Positions 47,353-56,300 of a stretch of 64,000 nucleotides of DNA are shown in pieces (positions within the stretch are counted from its first letter, which is position 1; the number at the start of each line of letters is the position of its first letter). Both the position numbers and the translations under genes were made by a program. Source of the DNA: Mycobacterium sp. NBC_00419 (GTDB taxonomy: Bacteria > Actinomycetota > Actinomycetes > Mycobacteriales > Mycobacteriaceae). The notes below the pieces were generated by a model, which worked only from the letters and a program-made list of their open reading frames with translations, was not told the DNA's origin and did no database searches. Location of the stretch: contig NZ_CP107931.1 in the NCBI RefSeq assembly GCF_036023875.1, forward strand, positions 3,844,001-3,908,000, read 5' to 3'.

Positions 47353-49101
47353 TTACCGCCGCGGGTAGCGCAACCCGTGCCCGAACCGGAACACCGGGTC
47401 GGCGGTGTCGAAGGGCACATCGGTGCGGCTGGCCTGCACCGCCGAATCCGAGCGCGGTAGGTCGAAGGGAAGCGACCCGGCCGGCTCCGACTCGCCGAAC
47501 AGCACGTCGAGCAGTGCCTGCTCGCTCACCCCGAAGTTCACCATGATCGCCCCCGCGGCGTCGACGAACGGCGTCAGCACCGCCGGCCGATCCAGATACA
47601 CGTCCAGCACGGTCGGTACCTGGGCGCACACGTCGAGCACCCGCTGCACCTCCTGCGCCCCGAATTCCAGTGAGCCGTGGTGGAACAACGCCGCCATGCC
47701 CTCCGAGCGCGGCTCGAACGGAGCCTTGAGCCGCAGTATCGCCACGTCGGCGTCGGCCGGTGATTCCACCGGCTCGGCATACCCCGGTAGCGAGGGAAGC
47801 TCAGGTGCGAACACCTTGACACCGCGGCGCAGCGGCACAACACCAGAATTCGTCAACAGGGTCAGCGAGTCACGCTGGGCGCGCAGCCCCGCATCGCGAA
47901 AGTCCTGTCGCCCCAAGGTCAGCGCTGCGTGTTCCTCGTCGATGAAGGGATGGTCGAACAGACCGAGCTCGAACTTCGTCCGCAGCACCCGTCGCACCGA
48001 CTCGTCGATCCGGGCTTCGCTGATCCGGCCGGCAGCGATGACCGACGCCAGCACGTCGGTGCAGTCCTCTCCGCCGAACTGGTCGACTCCGGCCTCCAGG
48101 ACCCGAACCACCCGGTCTTCCCGGCCGAGGTGCTCCACACCCCAGGCGCGGGCGGTACCGAGGTCACCCAGCTCGGGGTGGTCGGTGATCAAACCCCAAT
48201 CAGTGCAGACGATTCCGTCGAAGCCGAGTTCATCGCGCAGTATGCCGGTGATCACCGACTTGTTGAAGCCGAAGCCCACCTCGTCCCAGTCAGTGCCGAC
48301 CGGCATGCCGTAGTAGGGCATCACCTCCGCGGCGCCGGCGTCGAGCGCCGCCAGGAACGGGCGCAGGTGGTAGTCGGCGTTGTCGCCGGGGTAGACCTGT
48401 TCGCGTCCCCACGCGAAGTGCGGGTCGTTGCCGTCCTTCTGCGGACCACCGCCGGGGAAGTGTTTGATCATCGCGGCCACGGACTCCGAATCCAGGTGAT
48501 CACCCTGCAGCCCAACGACGTACGCCACCCCGAGTTGCGCCGCCAGCGCGGCGTCTTCGCCGAACGTGGTGTTGATCCGCGCCCACCGCGGTTCGGTGGC
48601 CAGATCGAGTTGGGGGTGTAACGCAACCCGGATGCCCGCCGCGAGGTACTCCTGCCGGACGATGTCCGCGAATTCCCGCACCCGCTCGGCCGAGCCGATG
48701 GCGGCCAGTCCCAGCGTCTCCGGCCACTGCGAGAACGGGCCCGCCATCATCTGCGTCAACGGGTTGTCCCCGAAGTGATGACGTGGATCAGTAGACAACG
48801 TGACCGGGATACCGAGGGGGCGCTGCAGCGCGGCCCGCTGAACGCTGTTGTGCCATTGCGCGAACGCACGCCCGTCGGCCAGTGAGCCCAGGATGTTGAA
48901 ATGGCTAAGTCCGCGGTCTAGCAGGGAGCGCAGCGACCGCTGGCCGAACAGGTGCACCACCTCGTCGACGCCGGCCGGTACCGCCATCGTGTGGAACATC
49001 AGCCCCACCTTGTCCGCCAGCGGCAACCGGGCCAGCAGATCCTCGGTCCGCTGGTGCGGCGGCAGGCCGGCGTCGCGATACGGGTGCACGGGATCGGACA
49101 T
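47353..49101 (-). CDS. Glycoside hydrolase family 3 enzyme (beta-glucosidase / beta-xylosidase type)
   Basis: 582 residues. The (beta/alpha)8 domain has the family KHFPGGG segment (AAMIKHFPGGGPQKDG), and the nucleophile Asp in GFDGIVCTDWGLI. A C-terminal alpha/beta sandwich follows from about residue 400 (LLTNSGVVPLRRGVKVFAPE). No signal peptide is present with the MSDPVHPYRD start, so it should be cytosolic and act on imported oligosaccharides or recycled wall sugars. The ORF extends upstream but without family similarity; GAGAGG precedes this ATG. Divergent from the thioesterase gene by 36 bases. Confidence 0.87.
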   Translation of the reverse strand: MSDPVHPYRDAGLPPHQRTEDLLARLPLADKVGLMFHTMAVPAGVDEVVHLFGQRSLRSLLDRGLSHFNILGSLADGRAFAQWHNSVQRAALQRPLGIPVTLSTDPRHHFGDNPLTQMMAGPFSQWPETLGLAAIGSAERVREFADIVRQEYLAAGIRVALHPQLDLATEPRWARINTTFGEDAALAAQLGVAYVVGLQGDHLDSESVAAMIKHFPGGGPQKDGNDPHFAWGREQVYPGDNADYHLRPFLAALDAGAAEVMPYYGMPVGTDWDEVGFGFNKSVITGILRDELGFDGIVCTDWGLITDHPELGDLGTARAWGVEHLGREDRVVRVLEAGVDQFGGEDCTDVLASVIAAGRISEARIDESVRRVLRTKFELGLFDHPFIDEEHAALTLGRQDFRDAGLRAQRDSLTLLTNSGVVPLRRGVKVFAPELPSLPGYAEPVESPADADVAILRLKAPFEPRSEGMAALFHHGSLEFGAQEVQRVLDVCAQVPTVLDVYLDRPAVLTPFVDAAGAIMVNFGVSEQALLDVLFGESEPAGSLPFDLPRSDSAVQASRTDVPFDTADPVFRFGHGLRYPRR

Positions 49102-49137
49102 CGGCTTTCCTCTCGTCTTCTGCAAGGATGCCAGCTG

Positions 49138-50046
49138 ATGAGCACAGCTAACCGACCGCAGGAGCTCTTCTCCATCGGCTCCGTCCGGCGCAGCGAGGGC
49201 GGCATCGCGCTGGACCAGCAGCTCACGACGAGCCTGCTCGACCACCGCGGTGTCATCGAGATGCCCGCCTACGCGGTCACCGCGGAGTCGGCCACCAGCG
49301 GCGCCTACTGGTACACGTTCGCCGAACCGGTGGCCACGGTGCAGTCCTGGCTCGCGCTGAGTGCCGGCGCCCCGGCCCGGGTGGGCGACCTGTTGTCCGC
49401 GACGGCGTCGATGGCTCACCACGATGAGCACTACGGCGTTCCCACGGTGACCGTCACCAACGGATCCCGCGACGTCGTCTGCTCCGGGGTGGGCCGCACG
49501 GTGCGGGTGGGGCGCAGCACCGCGGCGTTGCGGGAACTCGACCGAGTCGAGATCGCGAACCGGGCCGGCGCCCTGCCGCCCGCGCCGCCGGACGTCGACA
49601 CCACGATCTCCGACATCGATGCGGGCTGGGACGGCCGGCGCACCCTGGAAGCGATCGGCCGCGGTGAGATCGCCCGCGGCCCGCTGTGCGAACTGCTGGC
49701 CATCACCGTCGCCGCCACCGACGGCGACCCGGTCGTGACCGTCGACCCGCAGCCGTGGATGGCCAACGTGCTCGGGGCCATCCAGGGCGGAGTGATCGCG
49801 TCGATCATCGGGCAGGCCTGCTCACTGGCCGGCCAGGCCCACACCGGCCCCGGCGACACCTACGCCATCGCTGACCTCAGCGTTTACTATTTCCGCTCGC
49901 CCCCGGTCGACGGCCGCCCGCTCACCATGGCCACCGCAACCGATCGGGTGGGGCGCCGCATGGCGACGGTGAGTGCCAGCATGTCCGACCCCGGCGGCAC
50001 CGAGTACGTCCGGGCCACCGCCAACATCGCCTACGAGCGGGGTTGA
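49138..50046 (+). CDS. Double-hotdog acyl-CoA thioesterase (PaaI-like)
   Basis: 302 residues with two hotdog repeats. The C-terminal repeat (VVTVDPQPWMANVLGAIQGG VIASIIGQACS, DTYAIADLSVYYFRSPPVDG) has the PaaI signature with the Gly-Gly that begins the long helix. The N-terminal half (TSGAYWYTFAEPV, HDEHYGVPTVTVTNGSRDV) lies in place of the other repeat. It probably hydrolyses an aromatic or short-chain acyl-CoA. The start is ATG 49138; upstream in-frame sequence overlaps the GH3 start. Confidence 0.8.
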   Translation: MSTANRPQELFSIGSVRRSEGGIALDQQLTTSLLDHRGVIEMPAYAVTAESATSGAYWYTFAEPVATVQSWLALSAGAPARVGDLLSATASMAHHDEHYGVPTVTVTNGSRDVVCSGVGRTVRVGRSTAALRELDRVEIANRAGALPPAPPDVDTTISDIDAGWDGRRTLEAIGRGEIARGPLCELLAITVAATDGDPVVTVDPQPWMANVLGAIQGGVIASIIGQACSLAGQAHTGPGDTYAIADLSVYYFRSPPVDGRPLTMATATDRVGRRMATVSASMSDPGGTEYVRATANIAYERG

Positions 50047-50052
50047 CGCGTT

Positions 50053-50082
50053 TTGACCTGCCCGGATCGTCGCAGGTAAGCT
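50053..50082 (+). promoter_or_regulatory. Sigma-A promoter of rplM-rpsI
   Basis: TTGACC (50053-50058), 18 bases and TAAGCT (50077-50082) form a good housekeeping promoter. Transcription would start near 50089, giving a leader of about 147 bases before the GTG. The leader has no clear long hairpin. Confidence 0.72.
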
Positions 50083-50235
50083 GCCACGTTGGCGTGCGGT
50101 ACGCCGCGGTTCTCCGCGGAGTCAGCCGGGGTCTCGGGTCAGTGTTGGTCGCCGAGATGTAAGGCCCGACCGTCACGTCCGACCGACACCCGGGTCACAC
50201 CGGGACCTAACCCGAGAAGAGAAGAAGGTAGCGCT

Positions 50236-50679
50236 GTGCCTACGTACACGCCGAAGGCGGGTGACACCACACGTTCGTGGTACGTCATCGACGCCACCGA
50301 CGTGGTGCTCGGCCGGCTCGCCGTTGCAGCAGCAACTCTGCTGCGCGGCAAGCACAAGCCGACATTCACGCCCAATGTCGACGGTGGCGACTTCGTCATC
50401 GTCATCAACGCCGACAAGATCGCCGTCAGCGGCGACAAGCTGACCAACAAGATGGCCTACCGCCACTCGGGTTACCCCGGTGGTCTGCGGGCCCGCACGC
50501 TCGGTGACGAGCTGCAGAAGCACGCCGACCGCGTGGTCGAGAAGGCCATCGTCGGCATGCTGCCGCACAACAAGCTGAGCCGCCAGATCCAGAAGAAGCT
50601 CAAGGTCTACGCCGGCCCGGATCATCCGCACGCCGCCCAGCAGCCGATTCCGTTCGAGATCAAGCAGGTGGAGCAGTGA
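50236..50679 (+). CDS. rplM: 50S ribosomal protein L13
   Basis: 147 residues, GTG start after [51 protein letters not shown] and [20 protein letters not shown] are L13 hallmarks. An early assembly protein of the 50S subunit. The ORF continues upstream without family match. Its stop overlaps the rpsI GTG (GTGA). Confidence 0.97.
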   Translation: MPTYTPKAGDTTRSWYVIDATDVVLGRLAVAAATLLRGKHKPTFTPNVDGGDFVIVINADKIAVSGDKLTNKMAYRHSGYPGGLRARTLGDELQKHADRVVEKAIVGMLPHNKLSRQIQKKLKVYAGPDHPHAAQQPIPFEIKQVEQ

Positions 50680-51200
50680 GCGAAACGACAGACGTGACGG
50701 CCGACGTCGAGGAAACCGAAGTGGCTGAGGTCACCGAGGCGCCCGAGGCAACCGAAGCGCCCGAGGCGCCCGAGGTCACCGAGCAGCCCGCACCGCGCGA
50801 GCCCGTCATCATCGACCGCCCGATCCAGACCGTCGGCCGCCGCAAGGAGGCTGTCGTGCGGGTCCGGCTGGTGCCTGGCACCGGCCAGTTCCACCTCGAC
50901 GGCCGCACCCTGGAGGCGTACTTCCCGAACAAGGTGCACCAGCAGCTGATCAAGGCTCCGCTGGTGACCGTGGACCGGGTGGATGCCTTCGACATCTACG
51001 CCCACCTCGACGGCGGTGGCCCCTCGGGTCAGGCCGGTGCGCTTCGCCTCGCGATCGCCCGCGCACTGATCCTGGTGCAGCCCGAGGATCGCCCGGCCCT
51101 GAAGAAGGCCGGCTTCCTCACGCGTGACCCGCGTGCCATCGAGCGCAAGAAGTACGGCCTGAAGAAGGCCCGTAAGGCGCCGCAGTACAGCAAGCGCTGA
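50676..51200 (+). CDS. rpsI: 30S ribosomal protein S9 with acidic N-terminal extension
   Basis: 174 residues, GTG start. Residues 1-45 are an acidic, Pro/Glu/Ala-rich extension ([20 protein letters not shown]) present in mycobacterial S9. The rest is ordinary S9: [40 protein letters not shown] and the terminal [12 protein letters not shown], whose last arginine reaches the P-site tRNA. Translationally coupled to rplM. A strong terminator follows. Confidence 0.97.
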   Translation: MSETTDVTADVEETEVAEVTEAPEATEAPEAPEVTEQPAPREPVIIDRPIQTVGRRKEAVVRVRLVPGTGQFHLDGRTLEAYFPNKVHQQLIKAPLVTVDRVDAFDIYAHLDGGGPSGQAGALRLAIARALILVQPEDRPALKKAGFLTRDPRAIERKKYGLKKARKAPQYSKR

Positions 51201-51223
51201 TCTGCCGCGCGTTTCGACGCGAG

Positions 51224-51265
51224 CTCGCCGGGTGTGTCCGTACGGATGCACCCGGCGAGTTTTTT
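51224..51265 (+). terminator. Intrinsic terminator after rplM-rpsI
   Basis: A 16-position stem (51224-51239 with 51244-51259, two G-T type mismatches), 4-base loop and a T6 tract (51260-51265). Classical Rho-independent terminator. Confidence 0.93.
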
Positions 51266-51503
51266 GTGGGACTTGTCACTCGGTATCCCCGCAGCTCAGG
51301 GGCATTCGGGTCGCCGATCATTAAATTTCGGTTTGAGTTTGCCGACCGGAGGTTAGACCTCAAGAAGCCGACATTGCTGTCGGCTGCCCGAGGTGGGAGA
51401 AAAGGACCTTTACGGGGGGTCGATGTCCACCTTCGGGGCTGTGTGTCAAACCTCGCGCAGCTCTTGGATCCCTGCCCACAACGCAGAAGAACAAGGAGCG
51501 AAC
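51266..51503 (+). promoter_or_regulatory. Leader/promoter region of the small secreted protein gene
   Basis: No gene is recognised in this 238-base stretch. It holds AT-rich sequence with promoter-like ATTAAATTTCGG (51321-51332) and GGTTAGACC (51351-51359), and a perfect 8-bp stem AGCCGACA/TGTCGGCT (51366-51385) with a 4-base loop. AAGGAG lies 10 bases before the next ATG. A long structured leader or a small RNA is possible. Confidence 0.4.
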
Positions 51504-51944
51504 ATGAATACCTTCACGAAGACGGCCGCCGGAACACTGCTCGGGGGATCGCTGCTCGTCGCGGGCGGCCTCAGCCTCGCGCACGCAGCACCCCCGGAGG
51601 CCCAGTCGGTCGTGGGCGACGGCAAGCTCAACGTGACCCTCAGCGTCGACGGGCAGCGGCTCGGCGTCCTGCAAGAGGTGTCGCTGACCAGTGCGCAGTC
51701 CCTGGCCGCGGCCGTGTGCCCGGTTGATGACCTGTCGCCGCGCCTGGCCGACCTCGATACCAACCTCATCCAGACCGTTCCGGCCTGCAACAGCGTCACC
51801 GGCGGATTGAGCTACACCTTCAGCCAGAACGGCGGGGCCGCGGAGACCGCGCCGCTCGCACCGGCCGAGAGCCCCACTCCTATGACTCCGGCCCCGACCG
51901 CGAGCGCGACGCCGACCACGCCGTCGGCGGCCCCGAGCCGCTAG
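51504..51944 (+). CDS. Small secreted protein with Pro/Thr-rich tail
   Basis: 146 residues. Signal peptide MNTFTKTAAGTLLGGSLLVA to AHA, cleaved before APPEAQ. The mature domain (about 30-110) has two cysteines (AVCPVDDLSPRLADLDTNLI, PACNSVTGGLSYTFSQNG) likely forming a disulfide. The C-terminal 35 residues are Pro/Thr/Ala-rich, as in wall-spanning or glycosylated mycobacterial proteins. I do not recognise the family. It follows AAGGAG and precedes a hairpin and glmM. Confidence 0.75.
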   Translation: MNTFTKTAAGTLLGGSLLVAGGLSLAHAAPPEAQSVVGDGKLNVTLSVDGQRLGVLQEVSLTSAQSLAAAVCPVDDLSPRLADLDTNLIQTVPACNSVTGGLSYTFSQNGGAAETAPLAPAESPTPMTPAPTASATPTTPSAAPSR

Positions 51945-51964
51945 GCCTGCGCTGCGACGTACCG

Positions 51965-51990
51965 CCCGCACCTCCCCGCGCAGGTGCGGG
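51965..51990 (+). terminator. Hairpin after the secreted protein gene
   Basis: CCCGCACCT (51965-51973) pairs with AGGTGCGGG (51982-51990) around an 8-base loop. There is no T tract, but it is well placed to end the secreted protein transcript before glmM. Confidence 0.6.
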
Positions 51991-52098
51991 GGGTCATCGT
52001 TGCGGCCCGAGTCTCGCCCGAACGTCGGTTTGGCGGCGACATGGCGGATAACGTCGTCGGTTGTGGTTTGAGACGGCAATTGTGAGAGATTTGTCCGC

Positions 52099-53436
52099 AT
52101 GGGTCGACTGTTCGGGACCGATGGTGTCCGGGGTGTCGCCAACCGGGAACTGACGGCTGAGCTGGCGCTGGCCCTGGGGGCGGCCGCCGCACGGCGCCTG
52201 GCCGCCACCACGCGTTCGGGGCGCCCGGTCGCGGTCATCGGCCGCGATCCACGGGCCAGCGGCGAGATGCTCGAAGCCGCCGTGATCGCCGGAGTGACCA
52301 GCGAGGGTGTCGACGCACTGCGAGTGGGCGTGCTGCCCACCCCCGCCGTCGCCTACCTGACGGGTGCCTACGACGCCGACTTCGGCGTGATGATCTCCGC
52401 CTCGCACAACGCGATGCCGGACAACGGCATCAAGATCTTCGGACCCGGCGGCCACAAGCTCGACGACGCCACCGAGGACCGTATCGAGGAACTCGTCGCC
52501 CAGGGTCCCGGCCTGCGGCCGGTCGGTGCCGGCATCGGGCGTGCGCTGGACGCCGCCGACGCCCTCGAGCGCTACCTGACTCATGTCCGGGCCGCGGCTC
52601 CGGTGCGCCTGGACGGACTGACCGTGGTCGTCGACTGTGCCAACGGCGCCGCCTCGGCTGCCGCGCCGCGCGCCTACCACGCCGCCGGCGCCCGCGTGAT
52701 CGCCATCCACGCCGAGCCCAACGGCGTGAACATCAACGACGGCTGCGGCTCGACGCACCTCGACCAACTGCAGGCGGCGGTCGTCGCGCACGGCGCGGAC
52801 CTGGGCCTGGCCCACGACGGTGACGCCGACCGATGCCTGGCGGTCGACGCCGCCGGCCAGATCGTCGACGGTGACGCCATCATGGTGGTCCTCGCGCTGG
52901 CCATGCAGGAATCTGGTGAGCTGGCCTCCAACACGCTGGTGGCCACCGTCATGAGCAACATGGGCCTGCACCTCGCCATGCGTGAGGCCGGCATCGCCGT
53001 GCGCACCACCGGCGTCGGGGACCGGTACGTGCTCGAAGAGATGCGGGCCGGGGAGTATTCGCTCGGCGGCGAGCAGTCCGGCCACATCGTCATGCCGGCA
53101 CTAGCCACCACCGGCGACGGCATCGCCACGGGCCTGCGGCTGATGTCGCGGATGGCCCAGACCCGCACGTCGCTGGCCGGGCTCGCTGCCCCGATGCATA
53201 CTCTGCCCCAGGTCCTGATCAACGTCACCGTGGCCGACAAGGCCACCGTGGCGCAAGCGCCCGCAGTGCGCAGCGCGGTGCGTGCGGCCGAGGCTGAGCT
53301 CGGCGACACCGGACGAATCCTGTTGCGCCCCTCGGGAACCGAGCAGATGGTTCGGGTGATGGTCGAGGCCGCCGACGAGGACACCGCCCGGCAGTTGGCC
53401 ATCCGGGTGGCCGAGTCGGTCAGCGCCGAAGGCTGA
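52099..53436 (+). CDS. glmM: Phosphoglucosamine mutase
   Basis: 445 residues. Active serine S102 in [17 protein letters not shown] is phosphorylated. The metal loop is [16 protein letters not shown], the sugar loop [11 protein letters not shown] and the phosphate loop [15 protein letters not shown]. It interconverts glucosamine-6-phosphate and glucosamine-1-phosphate, next to GlmS in the route to UDP-GlcNAc. glmS lies 3.8 kb downstream, the usual mycobacterial arrangement with the Esp-like pair between them. Confidence 0.96.
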   Translation: MGRLFGTDGVRGVANRELTAELALALGAAAARRLAATTRSGRPVAVIGRDPRASGEMLEAAVIAGVTSEGVDALRVGVLPTPAVAYLTGAYDADFGVMISASHNAMPDNGIKIFGPGGHKLDDATEDRIEELVAQGPGLRPVGAGIGRALDAADALERYLTHVRAAAPVRLDGLTVVVDCANGAASAAAPRAYHAAGARVIAIHAEPNGVNINDGCGSTHLDQLQAAVVAHGADLGLAHDGDADRCLAVDAAGQIVDGDAIMVVLALAMQESGELASNTLVATVMSNMGLHLAMREAGIAVRTTGVGDRYVLEEMRAGEYSLGGEQSGHIVMPALATTGDGIATGLRLMSRMAQTRTSLAGLAAPMHTLPQVLINVTVADKATVAQAPAVRSAVRAAEAELGDTGRILLRPSGTEQMVRVMVEAADEDTARQLAIRVAESVSAEG

Positions 53437-53450
53437 TTTTTCGCCGACGC

Positions 53451-53477
53451 GGAACCGGTCAGGGCGGTCGTACGTCC
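53451..53477 (+). promoter_or_regulatory. SigM-like ECF promoter of the EspC-like pair
   Basis: GGAAC (53451-53455), 17 bases and CGTCC (53473-53477) repeat the geometry seen before esxU (GGAAC-N17-CGTCG). The start of transcription would lie 1-3 bases before the ATG at 53486. This links the pair to the ESX-4 regulon. Confidence 0.68.
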
Positions 53478-53485
53478 AATCGGAC

Positions 53486-53776
53486 ATGGGCAACACACGG
53501 GTGGACACCGCGACGGCGCATGCTGCGGCGCAACGGTTCAGCGCCGCCGCTGAACTGCTCGAGACCGCCGCGCACCCCGGTGGGCTGAGGTTCTGCGGGT
53601 CCACGGCGGGCCGGGCGCACACGGCGAGCGGCGATCGGCTGCATGCCGCACTCGAGGAGTTGAGAGTCCACCTGGCCCAGTGGTCGCGTGCCGCCGAAGA
53701 AGTTGCTGCCGCGCTGCGCGCCGGTGCCCAGCAGTATGCCGAGGCTGAGATGCGTGCCGCGGCGGCGCTGCGATGA
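53486..53776 (+). CDS. EspC-like type VII secretion target (Rv3440c-type)
   Basis: 96 residues, all-helical. It begins VDTATAHAAAQRFSAAAELL as in EspC/DUF2580 proteins, has a central turn LRFCGSTAGRAH and ends AQQYAEAEMRAAAALR. Y84-A-E-A-E88 is a YxxxE type VII signal in the same relative position as YSEAD of EspC. No signal peptide. It precedes a larger WXG-containing partner in ATGA overlap, echoing espC-espA and espF-espE pairs. Synteny suggests the Rv3440c orthologue. A SigM-like promoter precedes it. Confidence 0.82.
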   Translation: MGNTRVDTATAHAAAQRFSAAAELLETAAHPGGLRFCGSTAGRAHTASGDRLHAALEELRVHLAQWSRAAEEVAAALRAGAQQYAEAEMRAAAALR

Positions 53777-55122
53777 CGTTCGACGTCGCGGGTCGGCTCG
53801 ACCGGGGCCGCCCGGCGGTGGCCGACGTGCAGACTTATGTGACGGCCTGCCACATGCTGGGTTACAGCCATTCCGATCTGACCACCCATGGCGCACAGGT
53901 GCTGCAGTGGTACGGCGCCGAGGACGGCCTGGACCTCGACGTGCTCGACACCGACTGCGTGGCATTGAGCGCCATGGCTGACGCCGCTGACCGCGCACTT
54001 CGCCTGCAGCACGACGGGTTGCGTGCCCTGGCCGAGGCCTGGAGTGGTGCTTCCGGTTCCGTCGCAGCGCTTTTCGTCGAACGACACTGCCAGTCCGGCG
54101 CCACCGTCGCGGGCGCCCTGCGCACCGCGGCGGACAGCTGCGCACAGCTGCGTGACACCGTGCTCAGGGTGGTCGACGAGAAGGTGCACGCCACGACCGT
54201 GATCGACGACCGCCGAGCGGGCCAGCGGCCGGTATGGCTGGGTGCGGCCCAGACCGTGATGAGCGCGGCACCGGACCGGACTGAGGCCGTCGACGTCGTC
54301 GTGCACCAGATAACCCCGTACGTCGAGGCCGACATCCGCACCGAGTGGGTCGCCGCGATGCGGGCCGCGACAACGGCGGTGGAGTCCGCCTACGCCGACG
54401 TGATCCGGCAAGTGATGTCCTGTGGCCCAGTTGCTTTCGCAGTTCCTGATCAACTCTTCGCGACGCCACCGCAACCCGCACAGTGGGCGGCGGGCCCGGC
54501 GACCGCACCGCTCACCGTGCCCGCCGCCACCCAGAGCCCGCCGCCCCCTGCTGTCCTGAACAGCCCTGCCGCGTCGCCTGCCGCCGCGAACCCGGCGCTG
54601 CCCGCACCGGAAATACCTATGCCACAGACACTTCCGCCGCCAACGCCGGTGGATCCCCTCGGTTCCGGGCCAGCGATGCCGGGGCCGGCGATGCCCGCCG
54701 CTGGTGATGTCGGAGGCGGCCTGACGGGTCTCGGCGGCCAGATCGCCGATGCAATCAGCGCTCTGCTGGCCAGTGCATCGGATCTCCCGGCCGATACTCC
54801 GGTGTCCGACGCCGAGGCCGTTGGCGAACTCGGCGACACCGACTCGCCACCGGAAGCCGACGCCGCCACCCCTGAGCCGCAGGCCGATCCGGTGGGCGCG
54901 GACGCCGACGGTCAGGAGAACGACCTGTCCGATGACGGCACCGAGACCGGGGACGTGACTACCACCGAGCCGGTCGAGGACTCCGTCACCGAGCAGACGA
55001 CGCCCGCACCGTCACCGCCCCTTGACCCGCCGCCACCCGTGGTCCAACCCGACGCCGAGGCCCAGGACGAGAGATCGCCGTGTGAGATCGCCGCCGACGA
55101 ACTGCCGCAGGTCGGCCAATGA
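53773..55122 (+). CDS. Esp-like Ala/Pro-rich partner protein (Rv3439c-type)
   Basis: 449 residues. Residues 1-215 are helical: a WXG-type motif W90-S-G92 (RALAEAWSGASGSV) and YxxxD motifs at Y31 (YSHSD) and Y183 (PYVEAD). Residues 215-449 are disordered: Pro/Ala-rich (LPPPTPVDPLGSGPAMPGP) and then strongly acidic (DADGQENDLSDDGTETGDV). This plan resembles EspB/EspE-type ESX substrates, a helical bundle with a flexible tail. No signal peptide or membrane helix. Start overlaps the upstream EspC-like stop. Secretion by ESX-4 is an inference. Confidence 0.78.
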   Translation: MTFDVAGRLDRGRPAVADVQTYVTACHMLGYSHSDLTTHGAQVLQWYGAEDGLDLDVLDTDCVALSAMADAADRALRLQHDGLRALAEAWSGASGSVAALFVERHCQSGATVAGALRTAADSCAQLRDTVLRVVDEKVHATTVIDDRRAGQRPVWLGAAQTVMSAAPDRTEAVDVVVHQITPYVEADIRTEWVAAMRAATTAVESAYADVIRQVMSCGPVAFAVPDQLFATPPQPAQWAAGPATAPLTVPAATQSPPPPAVLNSPAASPAAANPALPAPEIPMPQTLPPPTPVDPLGSGPAMPGPAMPAAGDVGGGLTGLGGQIADAISALLASASDLPADTPVSDAEAVGELGDTDSPPEADAATPEPQADPVGADADGQENDLSDDGTETGDVTTTEPVEDSVTEQTTPAPSPPLDPPPPVVQPDAEAQDERSPCEIAADELPQVGQ

Positions 55123-55250
55123 CCGAGCCGACGCAGCGGCCCGCGGTCCCTGCGGCGCAGCGTCGGCTGTTACGGCCGGCCGACGAACAGCGTTGCGTCA
55201 CAACGCCAGTGATCAGGGGAGCAGCTGCTGCAGTTCCTCGACGTACTTGA
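55119..55250 (+). CDS. Possible 43-residue ORF after the Esp-like pair
   Basis: ATG overlaps the stop of the preceding gene (ATGA) and reads MTEPTQRPAVPAAQRRLLRP, 43 residues in all. The last 38 bases are antisense to the end of the LLM gene. It is basic and has no family I recognise. The overlap is the main argument for it; it may be chance. Confidence 0.3.
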   Translation: MTEPTQRPAVPAAQRRLLRPADEQRCVTTPVIRGAAAAVPRRT

Positions 55251-56253
55251 CGTACTCGGCTCCGTCGGCGGTCACCGGCGTCGCCAACAAGGTCGTGACC
55301 CCGGCCTCGGCGAACGCGGCGATCCGCTCCTTGACGTAGCCCCGCGGCCCGATCAGCGACACCTGACGCACCAGGTCGTCGGGCACCGCGGCGATGGCTT
55401 CGGCTTTGCGCCCGGCCAAGTACAGGTCCTGAATGTGGTCGGCGATCTCGCCGTACCCGTACCGGGTGGCCAGCTTGTGGTAGAAGTTCTGACCGCGCGC
55501 ACCCATGCCGCCGATGTAGAGCGCCAGGTGTGGTTTAACCCACCCGAGTCGTTCCTCGACGTCGTCTCCGATGGCCAACGACACCCCGACCATCACATCG
55601 AGCTCACCGAGGGCCTTGTCGCGCTTGGCCTTTCCGGCCCGAAGTGATTCGCCCCAGATGTCGTCGGCCTTCTCCGGAAGGAAGAAGACCGGCTGCCAGC
55701 CTTCGGCGATCTCGGCGGTCAGTTCCACGTTCTTGGGGCCCAGTGCGGCGATGGTGATCGGGATGTTTTCCCGCACAGGGTGATTGATGAGCTGCAGCGG
55801 CTTACCCAGTCCGGTGCCCCGCTCGGCGGGCAACGGGATCTGGTAGCTCTTGCCCTGATGCTGCACCCGCTCGCGCCGCCACACCTGACGGCAGATCTCG
55901 ATGACCTCGCGGGTCCGGCCCATGGGGGCGTCGAAGGGAACACCGTGGAACCCCTCGACGACCTGCGGGCCGGAGGTGCCGATGCCCAGCCGGAAGCGGC
56001 CGTCGGATACGTAGTCCAGGCCGGCGGCGGTCATGGCCAGCAGTGACGGGGTCCGGGTGTAGATCGGGACCACGCCGGAACCCAGCTCGATCCGCGACGT
56101 CTTGGCCGCCAGGTAGCCGAGCTGGCTGACCGCGTCGTAGGAGTACGCCTCGGCCACCAGCGCGATATCCACGCCCGCCTGCTCCAACACGACGATGTGC
56201 TCGACAGCCTCACGGAAGCCGCCCGAATACTCCAGAAAAACACCGGTGCGCAT
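55213..56253 (-). CDS. LLM-class F420-dependent oxidoreductase
   Basis: 346 residues from ATG (GTG 56256 is one codon upstream). TIM-barrel family: MRTGVFLEYSGGFREAVEHI, ALVAEAYSYDAVSQLGYLAA, LGSGVVPIYTRTPSLLAM, RFRLGIGTSGPQVVEGFHGV, PITIAALGPKNVELTAEIAE and IGPRGYVKERIAAF. It belongs to the TIGR03559-like F420-dependent group. The substrate is unknown. TATAAC lies 6 bases before the ATG and a perfect 14-bp palindrome directly upstream, so it is probably repressed by a TetR-type protein encoded elsewhere. Confidence 0.88.
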   Translation of the reverse strand: MRTGVFLEYSGGFREAVEHIVVLEQAGVDIALVAEAYSYDAVSQLGYLAAKTSRIELGSGVVPIYTRTPSLLAMTAAGLDYVSDGRFRLGIGTSGPQVVEGFHGVPFDAPMGRTREVIEICRQVWRRERVQHQGKSYQIPLPAERGTGLGKPLQLINHPVRENIPITIAALGPKNVELTAEIAEGWQPVFFLPEKADDIWGESLRAGKAKRDKALGELDVMVGVSLAIGDDVEERLGWVKPHLALYIGGMGARGQNFYHKLATRYGYGEIADHIQDLYLAGRKAEAIAAVPDDLVRQVSLIGPRGYVKERIAAFAEAGVTTLLATPVTADGAEYVKYVEELQQLLP

Positions 56254-56267
56254 CACGGAGTTATATC

Positions 56268-56281
56268 ACCAACCGGTTGGT
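56268..56281. promoter_or_regulatory. Palindromic operator upstream of the LLM gene
   Basis: ACCAACCGGTTGGT is a perfect 14-bp palindrome lying just upstream of the minus-strand -10 candidate TATAAC (56260-56265). The form is usual for TetR-family operators. Confidence 0.7.
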
Positions 56282-56300
56282 CGGGGTCAGCGGGTGTCAT

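Noticed and set aside
50089..50235. Ribosomal protein leader (L13-type) before rplM
   Set aside because: The leader is long enough but I see no conserved paired structure in it.
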